A model generated the notes under the pieces. It searched no databases, had not been told where the DNA came from, and was given only the letters and a program-made list of their open reading frames with translations. Positions 10,990 to 23,029 of a stretch of DNA of 49,782 nt are shown here, piece after piece (position 1 is the first letter of the stretch; the number at the start of each line of letters is the position of its first letter). Where the stretch lies: the NCBI GenBank assembly GCA_027604685.1, contig JADHYX010000145.1, forward strand, positions 1 to 49,782. The letters run 5' to 3'. A program made the translations under genes and the position numbers. The DNA is from Lobulomyces angularis. Taxonomy: Eukaryota > Chytridiomycota > Chytridiomycetes > Lobulomycetales > Lobulomycetaceae.

Positions 10990-12287
10990 CCAAATAAAAG
11001 ATAGATATCTTATAAGAAACAAAAGAATACATAGATACCTAATAAGGCATAGAGACCTTCTAATGCATAGATATCTTATAATGCATAGAGAATATATCAT
11101 GAACATATTTATGCTTAGATTCCATATAAAGGTATATCATGTGCTTAGATCCCTTATAAAAGACCATCAACAAATATAAGATCATATATAATATATTTAT
11201 CATTACCTCCTATTATATTTAACAAAATGAAATATAAAACAATAAATAAAGAATATAAAACAATAAATGAAGAGAAGAAAGCAATTAAATAGTATAAGGA
11301 TAAGGATGATATAGATACAAGTAAGTAGTAGCAAAAGGAGAATAAAATGACAATTAAGTAGTAGCAATAGCAGCAGCAGGAGGAGGAAGATAAAAATACT
11401 AATAAATTATAGATGTTAATTATGTAGATAATATAGTTAGTCAATGGAATATTATAGAAAATACCTACTATTATAGAAGATAATAATGTTATAGAAGATA
11501 ATAATGAGATGTTAAATATAGAAGATAATAATAAGGATCAAATAAGAACGGGTACTGATGCGGTTATCAATGAAATAAATAATGGTGATATAAAGGAATA
11601 GAATAAGATATAGGATATAATTAAAGAGAAGATAAAATTAATATTATCCTCATTGATTAATGATGGATGGAAGATTACAATAGGAAATATTGAATCTAAT
11701 ATAATTAGTAAGATTGAAGAAGATAATAAAAGTACTACACGAGAAGAATAGATTATACAAACACGAGAAGAATAGACTACAATAGAAAGAGAAGAATAGG
11801 AACGTTAGGAATAGTAGACTAATAATAAGGTGCCAATATATAATATAAATGAATATATACCAATAAATATAGAAGAATATATATGGATATGGGTAGAAAA
11901 GCAGAAGAAATATAGAGAGAAGAAGGAGCTATTAAACTAATAGATTTTAGAGATCCAGCTAAACGAGCTGAAACTATATAGGAATTATCAGGAGTTAAAA
12001 ATCCGTTAAAAATTGATAATAATTGGAATAAAGATGATAGTAATTATACAGAATTTATATATGATAAATAGAATGCTAAAATGATATAGACAGATGCTGA
12101 AAGAGATCATTAGGCGGAATTTAATGGTATATATCCAGGATCACCTACATCTGTACAATCAGAACCTATAATTAGTACTATGAGTCCTATTGATATAGAA
12201 TGTAATAGATCAGAAGGTGATTCACCAACATTACTATCACCAATTGAGTCACCTACTGAAGAAGGTACAAGATCACCAGAAAGATAA
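10990..12287 (+). pseudogene. C-terminal extension of the plasmid DNA polymerase region, low complexity
   Basis: After the TAA at 10987-10989 the same frame stays open to a TAA at 11938-11940, reading many TAG codons as leucine. It starts with imperfect repeats such as NALISYNALRIYHEH and YALIPYKGISCALIPYK, then becomes very polar (EDNN repeats, REEL repeats). A second frame, ATG at 11883 or 11889 to TAA at 12285-12287, continues the protein-like sequence: MGRKAEEILREEGAIKLIDF, RDPAKRAETILELSGVKNPL, and a Ser/Pro/Glu-rich end (SPIESPTEEGTRSPER). It may be a fused accessory or terminal-protein-like region, or a separate ORF. I do not recognise a domain. The similar region at 17780-18640 shares a 42-bp identical block. 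Confidence 0.6.
11413..11454 (+). repeat. 42-bp inverted repeat, arm 1
   Basis: Identical to the reverse complement of 17921-17962. It lies in the dpo extension and shows that the minus-strand fragment at 17780-18640 derives from the same kind of gene. Confidence 0.9.
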
Positions 12288-12445
12288 CCATACCACGCCC
12301 TAACAAATTGAATCATCTAAATAAAGGGGCGGGGATTATCAATGCATAAGCTTAATGCTCTCTAATTTATATCCATCCATGCGGCCCTTATAGCGCCTTT
12401 AAGCTATAGATAAACCTTATATGGCAGATAAATTATTTAAGCATA
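12288..12445. other. short spacer between convergent dpo and rpo
   Basis: About 160 nt between the end of the dpo extension and the rpo stop, slightly richer in G and C than its surroundings (for example GGGGCGGGG, GCGGCCC). No gene seen. Confidence 0.5.
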
Positions 12446-14950
12446 TTAATTGACAATAATTGCTTGTTTCTAATCTTCGGATGTCTATTCTTCATATGGA
12501 ATACCTTTAGATATCAATTCATTTTTATATGTATAAAGATAACCATCTAATTGATTATTTAATAGGACATCAATATATGCTTCATGAACTTTGTTACGTA
12601 ATGTATTAACATGATCTATAGGAACACCGAAGGAATCATGAATATCCATAACAGGAATAGGATACATATTATAAATAACATGTCTCATAATATAAGCATC
12701 AATACTATGTATATAATTAACAGCGAATCTTTTAAAATCATCGGGTTCATTAGTAGTTTTTAACTAATTAATCTTTCTAGTTTTCCCTTTTATAAAAGGA
12801 CTAGGTATAACACCTTTTTGTATAGTTGTAATTTTATATTCAACATTAATGGAAAAACTAGAATCATTACAAATAATCCATTCAGTTTTATGAAATTTAT
12901 CAAGTAGTTTATAAGCAATACGTATATTAGGACAAAATAAATCCTAACAATTTTCAAACTAATTGTAAATAATATAAGCATCTTTTGCTTTAATATAATA
13001 TTCAGTAATCTATTTATCCATATATCCCATTTTACCTTGACCATATACAAGTGGCATAAGATAACTTTTAATCATGAGACGAAGATTTTGACCTTTAGAA
13101 ATATATTCTTTTAATATCTTACTTGCATCTTCATATTTAATATATATTGGTTCAGACAAAATAAATTCACCAAATTCTCCATATATATATCTCTTATTTG
13201 ATCCTCTTTAATCTAATTGACCTATTCTGCTATTTTTCTATCTTTAGTCAACTATGCCTATATTTGTATTACAGAACTAGTAGCATCTAAATGTACAGTA
13301 TGAATAATTTTTATATTATAAGAATTTATAGAGACATTATAAACAGAATCATCTTTTATTTCTATTTGCTTATTTTTCTAAATAGGATCTTGTTCTTTTT
13401 TATATATTTTGGGATTAAGTCTTACATATTCAGCATGTGTTTTATATATATTTGTCTAATGAATTAAGTTAGCTACATAATCTAAGGGGTTTTTAGCATA
13501 ATTAATATCAGATTTATCTAATTTACCTTTTTTAGCAGCAATTTCAATATAATGATTGAGATAATAAGAATCTATATTAATAGTATCCATACCCCATTTT
13601 ATAATATTTTTACTACCAGTATAAGCATTATGTATAAGATTCAATGTAATCTTTTGATAATTCAAATATTTATTGGAAATATATAGACGACCTCTTAAAT
13701 CAATGTCCATAATAATATTTATAATTAAGAGGTATTTGAGTCAATAATTCAATATTCTTTTTATTAGATATAACTTGACCTTCCTATTTATTTAATCTTT
13801 TATAGAAATAATTTTTATCAGCCATATATCTCATTATTGTTTTACAATACTTAATTTATTTAGTATATATATGGGGATTAATTAATAATTTATCAGTCTA
13901 TATATATTTATTATCATAAAGAAGATTATACTATTCATTATAAATAGACTAATTAGAGAATTTTTTATTATTAAACATTTGAATAAAAGAAGGAATAGAT
14001 TTATTAAGTAATTTATTATATTCATCCACTTTATCTTGATAAATACTAAGTTTATTTGTATAAAGCTAACCCTAAAATCTAGTTGTAAAGACATAAGAAG
14101 TTTTAGAAAGAATATTAAGAGTATCTATTATCTAACCCTTATCTGTTATTTTACTTTTAGCATGGATATTATGAGATATCAATAAATTAGCTTTATAACC
14201 TTCTATAATATCATAAGTTATTATAGAAGGATTAATACTAGGTAAAGAATTACTAAGAACATAAGGATAAAATTTTTGTACCTATTTATAGAAATCATCA
14301 TTAAAATGAATTTTATTAGATTGACCTTGAATATTTTCAATTTTAAACTAGAAATTCTCAAAAAGTAAAGTTAATTGACCAACAAATTGTACATTTAATT
14401 TAGATTTAAGTTCCTCATTATTCTCATATTTATTATTAATAAGTTGTTCAACCAAAGGAAATACTTCATTTATAAATTCTAAAAATGTTAAATTTTCTTC
14501 TCCTAAAGATATCTATTTCAATATGATAATAATATATAATTCAAATATAAAATTATTAATATATAGTTTATTAATAAAATCAGTAAATTGTAACTCTTTT
14601 TGAGTAAATCTTTTATATATTTGAATCAAACTATTACGAATGAAATTTAAATCCTTATTTAATTCCTTTACATCAAGAATAAATAAATATTTAAAACCAT
14701 AAGTTGAATTCATCAAAATATAAGATCTTTCAGTAAAATCTAGTTTTGTCCATTCAATAATAAGCTATGATCCATAATTAATATCTTTCAATGGAATTTT
14801 ATCTTTAAAATACTTTTTCTAATCTTTATTAAGTTTTGTATTAAAAATAAGTGTATCAACATTATTATAATCAATAAGAATCATTTTACCATGCATAACA
14901 AAATAATAAAAGACCTTGAATATAAATAATAAAAGCTCTATTAATTTGAT
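12446..14950 (-). pseudogene. rpo: phage-type RNA polymerase of a linear mitochondrial plasmid, broken
   Basis: Single-subunit T7-like RNA polymerase, which would transcribe plasmid genes in the mitochondrion. In order from the 5' side: a long N-terminal region with VMHGKMILIDYNNVDT; MDIDLRGRLYISNKYLN (the DxxGR motif); HLDATSSVIQILALLTKD (motif A with catalytic Asp); IKSYLMPLVYGQGKMG (motif B with Lys); and VMDIHDSFGVPIDHVN (motif C, HDSFG). The end is a TAA at 12446. Many leucines are TAG. Lesions: a TAA at 13856-13858, a frameshift near 13716 (extra T) and another near 13200. The 5' end is uncertain; a different frame up to about 15020 may carry the true N-terminus. It converges on dpo, the usual invertron order with genes reading inward from the plasmid termini. 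Confidence 0.88.
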
Positions 14951-14969
14951 TTAAACGATTAATATTAGT

Positions 14970-15794
14970 AGATGGTGTATGAATATATTTAAATGGATAT
15001 TTTCTAGAGGAAAAACGAGAGCTAAAGGATTCTTGATTTCTCCCAATATTTCTAAGAATTCTAAAAATGTAAATTTTCTTGTTCTTGATATTTAAACTTT
15101 TCTTGATTCTAATAATCAACATATTCCTTATGCTATTGGTATTTATTATATGGATAAAAACAATTTCATTTTTCAATCCTTTTATTTAAGTAATTATAAT
15201 TGTTTAAATGAAATGTGGGCTAAAGTTTTTCTTTTTCTTCATTCTTATAAATTCCGTGGTTATAAATTTTATACTCATAATCTTGCTGGTTTTGATATCT
15301 CTTTTATTATTAAAGGATATTTATCTATTTCTAATATTCAACATAAGATTAAACCTCTTTATAATAGTATAGGTAAATTGATTTCTCTTGATTTGTCTTA
15401 TGGTGGTAGATCTCTTCATTTTTATGATTCTCTTCATTTATTACCTGCTTCATTGGATAAATTAGCTATTATGTTTAATTTAAAATCCAAAGATGAATTT
15501 CCTCATAAATTCGCTTCTTTTAATAATTTGACTTATATTGGATCTCAACCTGATAATCAATATTATTATAAAACTCCTACTATAAAATTAGATATATTTG
15601 ATTTTAAACAACAATGTCTAAAATATTAGAGACAAGATTGTTTTCTCTTATTGCAAATACTTGATAAATTTGCATCTTTTATGATTAATAATTATAATAT
15701 TAATCCTCTTTTATCTGTTACTTTGGCTTCTTTATCTATGAAATTATTTCTAACTAAATATTTTAATATTTATTATAATATATCTGTTCTATGA
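14970..15794 (+). pseudogene. dpo: family B DNA polymerase, exonuclease half, with TAA in Exo I
   Basis: N-terminal 3'-5' exonuclease domain of a plasmid DNA polymerase. Exo I should read DIET but is VLDI-stop-TFLD: the glutamate codon GAA is TAA (about 15091). Exo II region reads YTHNLAGFDISFIIKG; Exo III region reads YLRQDCFLLLQIL, with its leucine as TAG. The frame then fades after SLSMKLFLTKYFN, close to where the polymerase half at 9067 begins ([11 protein letters not shown]). The two halves therefore look complementary, about 6 kb apart and with rpo between them. Its upstream end overlaps the 5' end of rpo on the other strand, as if two plasmid termini had fused. Not functional as it stands because a catalytic carboxylate is lost to a stop. 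Confidence 0.85.
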
Positions 15795-17779
15795 AAGGTA
15801 TAAAAGTGAATTAGGTTATTATTAGTAACAAATGCCACCATTATGTTGACTATACCAAGGTGCACAAAGCTTAGGTATATTTTCACTACCTACAATACAC
15901 TACTCATTAAGACAACTCTTGATATTTCACCACAATAATTAAGTGAGCAGTTTTAATGAGGTTAAAATCAACTCATTATTGACTTACTAAACTTGTCTAA
16001 TATTTACTTAACCATAAATTATAATGTTAAATTCATATAACTATATTTTATACGGTGGACTTAGATGATAATAATATTAAAACTAATCCTTCTATTAAAT
16101 CACTTTAAATACAATTAGTAATCTAACCACAATAATATTACTATGCTACTAAAGCATTAATAGAATGGATAATAAGGAAGAAAATATGCAATATATGCAA
16201 GGTATAAGCATTAATCTTAATTATCATCTCACCTATTATTTTTGTGGTTACCATATATCTTAATATCACTAACTATTTAGATATGTAGGATAATAATTAT
16301 ATTTATGATATTAATTACAACAGATGGTTCAACATAAGTTTAATTATTAAGGTCCACCTCATTATCATTAAAATACTATATTGGTAGTACTAAAGTGGAC
16401 CATAATTACCAATAATTGTTTATTAAATGTATGGCTAAGGTTTATTCATCATTTAGGTTATAATTTCTTTTAAATACATTTAAGATTATGTACAATTATC
16501 GTATTAGTGTACCTCATTGGAGTTACGGCTACCTATATATATTTATACTATGTTAGTCTTTAATTAATAGCTCCTACTTTTATGGGATTATCGCATAGCA
16601 TCTATTAATTACTATATTGGTTTATAAATATGTATAATAGTTATTTCCTAAAAACTGCCCATAAATTTATTCTTGCATCGAGTCGTAATCCTAAGAACAA
16701 TCAATACACTTTTTATTGCAATGTAAATTAATAACTCTAATATATACTTAACATGCTCAACAATTATGTCGAATTCTAACTACTTATATTTATTACGATA
16801 CACTTTTTATTTACATATATAAGAGAGTCTTTACATTATATAATAGTATTAGCTTTATATATAAATAATAAATAACCATATGCTACCTTTATAAATATAT
16901 ATTTCCAATAGCAATTAATACTTAATGTTTTTTATATCTATAATATCCTATTGATATTTTGCTTTAAATTGACGAAGTGATTAAACTATTTTACTCCCTA
17001 GAATATATTGATCTATTCTCAATATTTATCTTTCTATAGCATAATACAGTTCATATCACATTAATTATAAAAGCAATTATCTCGGAATATAAAATATGCT
17101 AGTCAGCATTAATGTCATATGTAAAACTATTATAAAAACATATACCTATATAGCACCTGCATAAAATTCTATTATTTAAACAGCTTAAATAAAGGAGTAG
17201 CATTTTATCTTTATTTAGTAGATAATGTATAACTGATAGTATTAATCATTTATGAAGGAATAAGTAAATATTATCTTGTGAATTATTAAATGCTGCTGTT
17301 AATACAAAAATAAATATGAACATCCAATTAGATAATGACTCTACTGATATTTATATCACCTTATTACTCTTCTTATTATTGTTAATGTCTTGGGGATCTA
17401 TAAAATACACATTTATAACTAATTGGACCATCTATCAGAACAATATAGTAGGAAATATACTAAAAGTACATTGCTTAAACATCTATAAATTTATCCCGAT
17501 TTAAGTTAAAATTGAAAATAGCAAAATGTATCCTATATTCTACATATAAAATATAATGCCAATACATTAATACTTCCTATAATCGATAAAAGGGATAAAG
17601 TAAAGGTAATATGCTACGTTTAACAAATAGGGATTCCTATCCTCAATGCCTCACCCATGATGGATAAATACTAGAGTGATCCCAGTAAAAAAAGCAATAT
17701 AAATCATTAATAAATGTATCGCTTATTCATATCCACTTGTGATGGATATAAATGCATCTTTATAAAATAAACCCCTTTA
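15795..17779. other. AT-rich spacer, nothing recognised
   Basis: About 2 kb without a supported gene. Several copies of a GGTCCAC or GTGGAC motif occur at 16050-16400 (GGTGGACTT, AAGGTCCACCTC, AAAGTGGACC), possibly remnants of an inverted repeat. No rRNA or tRNA pattern seen. Confidence 0.5.
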
Positions 17780-18640
17780 ACAATAACTCTTTATGATACT
17801 TAAATTAGAGATCCTTGGTTATTTGATCCGCACTCGTTATTATTTGATCCTTCATATTTATTCTCATTTTATATATTTAGCAGCAGATCATTATTATTTT
17901 CTTGATATAAGATATTTATTTAATATTCCATTGACTAACTATATTATCTACATAATTAACATATATATTTATTTGTTTCTTTATCCTCCCTATTTAGTTG
18001 TATCTCCATTTATTTTTGCATATTGACAATAAGATGCTTTTAGCGCCCTTGGAAACAAGATGCTTTTAGCGCCGCAGCATCTTGTTTTAATATATTAAGA
18101 CCTACCGACTCTTAATATATTATCTATTCTTTAAATGGATATTGATAAATTATCAAAGCACTTTATGATAATTTAAGAAGATGCTTTAGGTATTATATAA
18201 GATTCCTTATATAAATATATATATGTCCAATTTGGATTATTTTCTGTTATATCTGTATTAATAGTAGATATTAATGTAGCAGCTGTAAATTTAACTATTT
18301 TTAATATATAACTATAATTATCATCATTATAATGATAATTATAAACAGCATCCAAATAATTAGATTCCTAATGCATCTTTATTGGTTATAATAATATGAC
18401 GTCATACTACGTATAAGATTAGTATCTTTATTCAAATATCTCCATTGAATTAAACATGGATAATTGAAATTATAATGATGATAATCCTTAAGATATAAAT
18501 GCTTTAGTAGCATAATCGAACCAAAAACCCTTAAGATCAAATTGTTTAAAATAAAGACAAACATTCTCATTAAGATATAATAATATATGATACTTAATAA
18601 CAAAATAAATATAGATATCCCTTTATTTAACTACTTTAGC
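17780..18640 (-). pseudogene. second, diverged copy of the plasmid DNA polymerase C-terminal region
   Basis: Minus-strand frames match the tail of the 9067-12287 gene at the protein level. NYPCLIQWRYLNKDTNLI corresponds to NYPCEIQWRSYNKINKNI, FDLKGFWFDY to FQLKGYWLDS, and LKIVKFTAAT plus NPNWTYIYLY to LKIVNFTGDP plus TENWTYIDLY. The frame is broken repeatedly. A 42-bp block at 17921-17962 is identical to 11413-11454 in inverse orientation. It is a second plasmid insertion or a diverged duplicate. No polymerase motif A-C is left here. Confidence 0.75.
17921..17962 (-). repeat. 42-bp inverted repeat, arm 2
   Basis: Reverse complement of 11413-11454, about 6.5 kb away. Inverted orientation allows flip-flop recombination of the rpo-containing interval. 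Confidence 0.9.
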
Positions 18641-19207
18641 TTTGGCTATTTGAATTTTATAGTTGACTTAGTTTTCTTAGTCTGAAAAAATACTTTTAAT
18701 ATTGTATTGTCACCTATTTAGTTTATACAATTACCTCCTGTTGTATTGATTTACGTAAGAATAATAATTAAGACGAGTAGGGAACATTTTAGGCTACCGA
18801 GATAAATGTAAGCTGAAGATTTCTTCTGCAATGTAACTTAATCTTGTTCTTATGCGATAATAATAACATTTATTATCAGGAATCTATTCAGCAATATACT
18901 TAATTATAGAGGAGATCCGTAATTATATATAGATATTTTAACTCAGGTTAAATAAATGTTTACAGGGAAACGTAAATAATAAATGATATTAGGACAATCT
19001 AAAAAATTAACTAATAGTTGGTTGGAGTTTGTAATTTTTTTATGTGTGTTAACATTAATAGTTAAATAAAGGGATATCTGTGAGTATATTAAACAGGAAC
19101 ATATAATAAATAGTAACATATAATCTAGGAATATTATTAGGGATAATAGGTACAAATATGTAGTAATATATTATTATCATTTTATTATATAGGACTAATA
19201 AAATAAA
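18641..19207. other. spacer before the cob-like fragment
   Basis: About 570 nt. A hydrophobic tract in plus frame near 19015-19075 (NSWLEFVIFLCVLTLIVK) could be a decayed membrane segment belonging to the cob-like fragment, but this is weak. Nothing else seen. Confidence 0.4.
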
Positions 19208-19620
19208 GTTTTAACTCAGTGGATAACTAGAGAAGTAAGAGGTGGTAGTATATTAAGATACACTCTAAGTAACGGTATATCATTGATATTTATAATGTTA
19301 TTTATACTGGTGTATAAGAGTTTATATAATGGTTCTTATATTACACCAAGAGGAGGATTATTTGTGAGTATTATTAACGTTAGGTCATTTTTAGGTTTTA
19401 GTATGTGATATACAGAGTAGTATTGAGCGATACATTTTTATTATCATATATAAATAATTAGTGATATGGATTTTAAGTAGTTATTCACCAAGTGGATTAA
19501 CAATAAGAAGCATTTTATATTGATTTATGTTACATTATCTTAAAATATATACCCTTATCTCCGATATTACATATTATCTATTAATCCATTACGTAAACCT
19601 TATATCAGCCCAAAAAACTG
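19208..19620 (+). pseudogene. highly diverged cytochrome b-like fragment, TGA as Trp
   Basis: One frame reads REVRGGSILRYTLSNGISL, then FIMLF and SLYNGSYITPRGG. This follows the spacing of cob (RD/EV..GW.LRY.H.NGAS..FI.....H..R.LY.GSY..PR) but lacks the haem-ligand histidines. It continues RSFLGFSM-TGA-YTE, then after a shift SGLTIRSILY-TGA-FMLHYL, resembling later cob segments if TGA is Trp. The resident cob does not use TGA. In-frame TAG and TAA are also present. Best explained as an old, degenerate cob fragment from a genome with a different code. A chance resemblance is unlikely over the first 45 residues. Confidence 0.55.
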
Positions 19621-19694
19621 GGTCGCAATAAAATTAGGAGTTGGTAGCTTGACCTAAAATATTAAATAAGGTACGATATACTATTTTATTTAGT

Positions 19695-19718
19695 AGCTTG
19701 CGCGCATGCGCGCATTTT
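19695..19718. repeat. GC-rich element, minimal copy
   Basis: AGCTTGCGCGCATGCGCGCA: the two GCGCGC arms are almost fused, forming a compact palindrome. Confidence 0.75.
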
Positions 19719-20140
19719 TGAGTAACTTATTTTTTAATATAATCATGCATTTAATATATAAATAAATAGTTGTTACTATGGCTACTAATGGATAGTCCTT
19801 TAATTATATTTATTTATATATTAAATACAAAACTACTAACATATTGGTAACTCCCTACAATTAGTTGGTGACATTGTTAATACCTATGAAATACCTTTCT
19901 TACCTATACTTAGTTAATACTTATCTCATACTTGCGAATAACTAATTAGATACCTATTCGACATACACACTTATAATTTATTGTAAATTATCTCCATACG
20001 AAATGCAATGTATTTGTGAAATATCCACTTATAGTTTACTAGTATACATCCCTGATTAATGGTAACAACTCTCTATGATGATAAACAACACTTAATAACT
20101 CTATATAACCCTTGCATAAAGCTAATGTAATAAACACATA

Positions 20141-20160
20141 ACTGCGCTTGCGCGGTAAAC
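20141..20160. repeat. GC-rich element variant GCGCTTGCGCGG
   Basis: ACTGCGCTTGCGCGGTAAAC. A near-identical variant lies at 20816-20834 (GCTGCGCTTGCGCGGTATA), and a shorter form at 7063-7074. Confidence 0.65.
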
Positions 20161-20247
20161 AACTAATGAAAAATGACCTGAAGCTTAAATAAATACCAGA
20201 GAATCAAGCAGGAAAAGACACAGTAATTATAAAGTTTTTTTTTTATT

Positions 20248-20262
20248 AAGCTTGCGCGCTTA
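20248..20262. repeat. GC-rich element, short copy
   Basis: AAGCTTGCGCGCTTA, the left module of the family, directly after a run of T. Confidence 0.65.
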
Positions 20263-20815
20263 CTGAATATATATGTCTTAAATAAATATAAACAATAATA
20301 ATTATATACTTAGTTAAAAAATGGTAAGACTACTTATTCCAGTTTTACCGCCAATTTAGGTGGTTCTATTATAGATTAGCATTTTATTGTACTTATGATA
20401 CATTTATAAGAATATCTTATATTTTCCAGTATTTAGGTTTTGTGATTATTTAGCTATACATATCAATATGGGAATATATATACATTTTTGCATTATTAAA
20501 AGAGATAAATATATTGTATAATATTTAACCTAAAGACCCTAAGGAATTAAATATTACAATAAAGGATTTTAGCCTACTTAATAGTGTCTTTATTCCTCTA
20601 CGTCATCCGATTGGTGATTAAAAGTCGTATCACTTATGTGAGTAGTAATTTACGATCACGCCTATTAAAATGTTGAGGTATATCAAACTTGGTTTATAAT
20701 ATTTAATTCGACATTCATTAAAAATTTTGTACATGGGTGGTCTGGTATGTTTGCTGTTATATCCTTGAGGTTAAATACAACTCTTATCCTTGTATCTTTG
20801 TATGGTTTCTTTTGC

Positions 20816-20834
20816 TGCGCTTGCGCGGTATATT
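20816..20834. repeat. GC-rich element variant GCGCTTGCGCGG
   Basis: Near-identical to 20141-20160. It lies inside a 67-codon open frame (20737-20940) that I do not consider a supported gene. Confidence 0.65.
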
Positions 20835-22839
20835 GGGTACTAGGTTGGCGCTACTTTTTATTGTTGGTTGGCATGTAAAATTAATAAAAATATATGAGGT
20901 CAAAATTAGGGTGATACCTTATTGGTACTTATCCCTATGAAATTAATATGTAGGGTGGAGCAATATGATAAAATACCCTTTAAGATATAATTACCTGCAT
21001 TATTATTTTAGCCTACTATTACCAATTTCACTTGGCATTATAATAATATAAATGATTATTTAAATGTATAAAATCCGTATTATAGTAATTATATCTTTAT
21101 TTATTATGATTACATTAAAAGGTTATCATTTTAGTAATAATCATAGCTATCATACTCTACATAATAAGGATGTATAAAAGGGAGATAAAACAAGGAGTAC
21201 CAATTTCTAGAGCACCTTGAAACCATTCATAGATGAAGCCTATAGTCTAGATTATCTAAAAGATAAGTGCTATCCAAAATGCAATCTATGAATTCTAGCT
21301 AAATAGAACAGTTGCCTATGGAAATAAAAATATTATTTCCAAATCAAAAATTAAATACTATATACCTATTACATAATAAATTATATCAAATTTCATTCGA
21401 GAATTACCCATAGGTTCCTATCCACATTCATAAGTGGACTATTTTTCTATGGATCTATTTGTAGTACTTGCCCAAAAACTAACACCATACTAAATAACAC
21501 ACAATGCCTACTATATAATACTCATTAATATAAATCCCATTTTTATTAATAAAAATAATCATAACATTAAAACTTAGTATAAAAAAACATAACCTATAAA
21601 TTATTGTAATTCCATTTTGTATATTAATTGCTCCCCCCCCCTCATTACCCCCCCTATACAATTAAAATATCAATATAAACATTAATGTAATAAAATAAAT
21701 AGCTATTAATCCAAATGTATTAAGTTTTAAGTGAATAATAAAAAAAAAAATTATATGTCTATATCTCGTATGTATGTAATAATCTATAGTAAAATATGTA
21801 TCTCTGTACTTTGTTAAATAAAGATAACGCATGTGTTGCCCCTTATATTATTTAAATATCGTTATTAAAAAGGGTATATAAAATAAACCCTATTTTCCTC
21901 AACAAAAATACATAAAATACTTATCATTAACTATAACACGAGCATATAGCATTTAATAAAAAGACAGGTTATTAAGATAATAATGATAAGTATTTAGATA
22001 ATAAAGCATTACAAAATAAGGAAAAGCAATTATATACACACTTAACGTATCGGTTATTATATTTATAATGTTATTTAAGAGAATAATGCGGATTATTAAA
22101 TACATAATAATTAATTATTATTAACTGTACCTTTATATTCATAAATTGTATGAATAATCCTCATATAAAGCATAAGTATTTTATGTTACAATCTTTATTA
22201 AGCATTATTAATCTGCTTATTTAATACTCTATTATAAAGATAAGATCTAAAAAAAGGAATGCTAAATGTTTTTATTATATAATTGCTACTATTAATTATT
22301 CTAATCGATATGCTAATTTAACCCTTTAAATAATGTAATATGTTTTATTTCTACCTTTTAGTAGAACAATATAAGAAAGTTATTATATCTAATTGCTTAC
22401 CCCTCTTAAATAAACTAGTACAGAATATAACTCCAGATATTTTTAATAAGATCAAATCAACTAATTATAATATATATATTCACTTATTTAGTTGATTTTT
22501 CATTACGGGTTTTTAAGCCCTAATACCAAAACGTACTTGTCAATAAACCAGTCCTGTAATGATTTCCATCCTTAAATTTCAGTCCCTTCGTTCTTCATCT
22601 CCCATATCCACCTCGATTCTCCCAATTTCCCGCCCAGTAAATTACTCAATATTATCCTTTTAAACAAAGTGAAATATCCTAAAATGCAAATACAATTGGT
22701 TACGAATAACCAGATCCACCTGGGAATAGGATTTGTATTGGAATTGGGATTATACTAATCCACCCGATAATAAATTATTGTCTATATTCTCTATTTCATA
22801 TAAATTTAATAGGTGATATATATTTAATGAACTAAATCC

Positions 22840-22874
22840 ATCTCTAAACCTTTATTATAAAGAGGTTTAGAGAT
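22840..22874. repeat. inverted repeat hairpin
   Basis: Arms ATCTCTAAACCT and AGGTTTAGAGAT (12 bp) with an 11-nt loop. Confidence 0.75.
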
Positions 22875-23029
22875 TTATAATAAGCAATACAAATAGGAGG
22901 AAATATAATCTGTTAAATAATCTCTTAAAATATATATACTTAGTTTTAAAAGTGATACATTTTGTATCTCCACTCATTGTCTTATACAAACACCTATAAC
23001 TGTTAATATTGTACCATGAATTTAGTCAC

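Larger units (their letters stand above)
19719..23029. other. AT-rich spacer with GC elements
   Basis: About 3.3 kb without a recognisable gene. Contains three small GC-rich elements, C-runs at 21633-21655, a C-rich tract at 22555-22660 of unknown origin, and a hairpin at 22840-22874. Confidence 0.5.

Noticed and set aside
14886..15176. 96-codon minus-strand frame at the rpo/dpo junction
   Set aside because: Mostly antisense to the DNA polymerase exonuclease half. Only its last part may belong to the rpo N-terminus, so it is not listed as a gene.
17793..18026. 77-codon plus frame
   Set aside because: Antisense to the second dpo fragment.
20525..20545. AAAGACCCTAAGG, resembling a conserved LSU rRNA segment
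   Set aside because: The flanks do not match domain V of LSU rRNA and no other rRNA hallmark is nearby.
20737..20940. 67-codon open frame, plus strand
   Set aside because: No domain, crossed by a GC repeat, codon pattern not protein-like.
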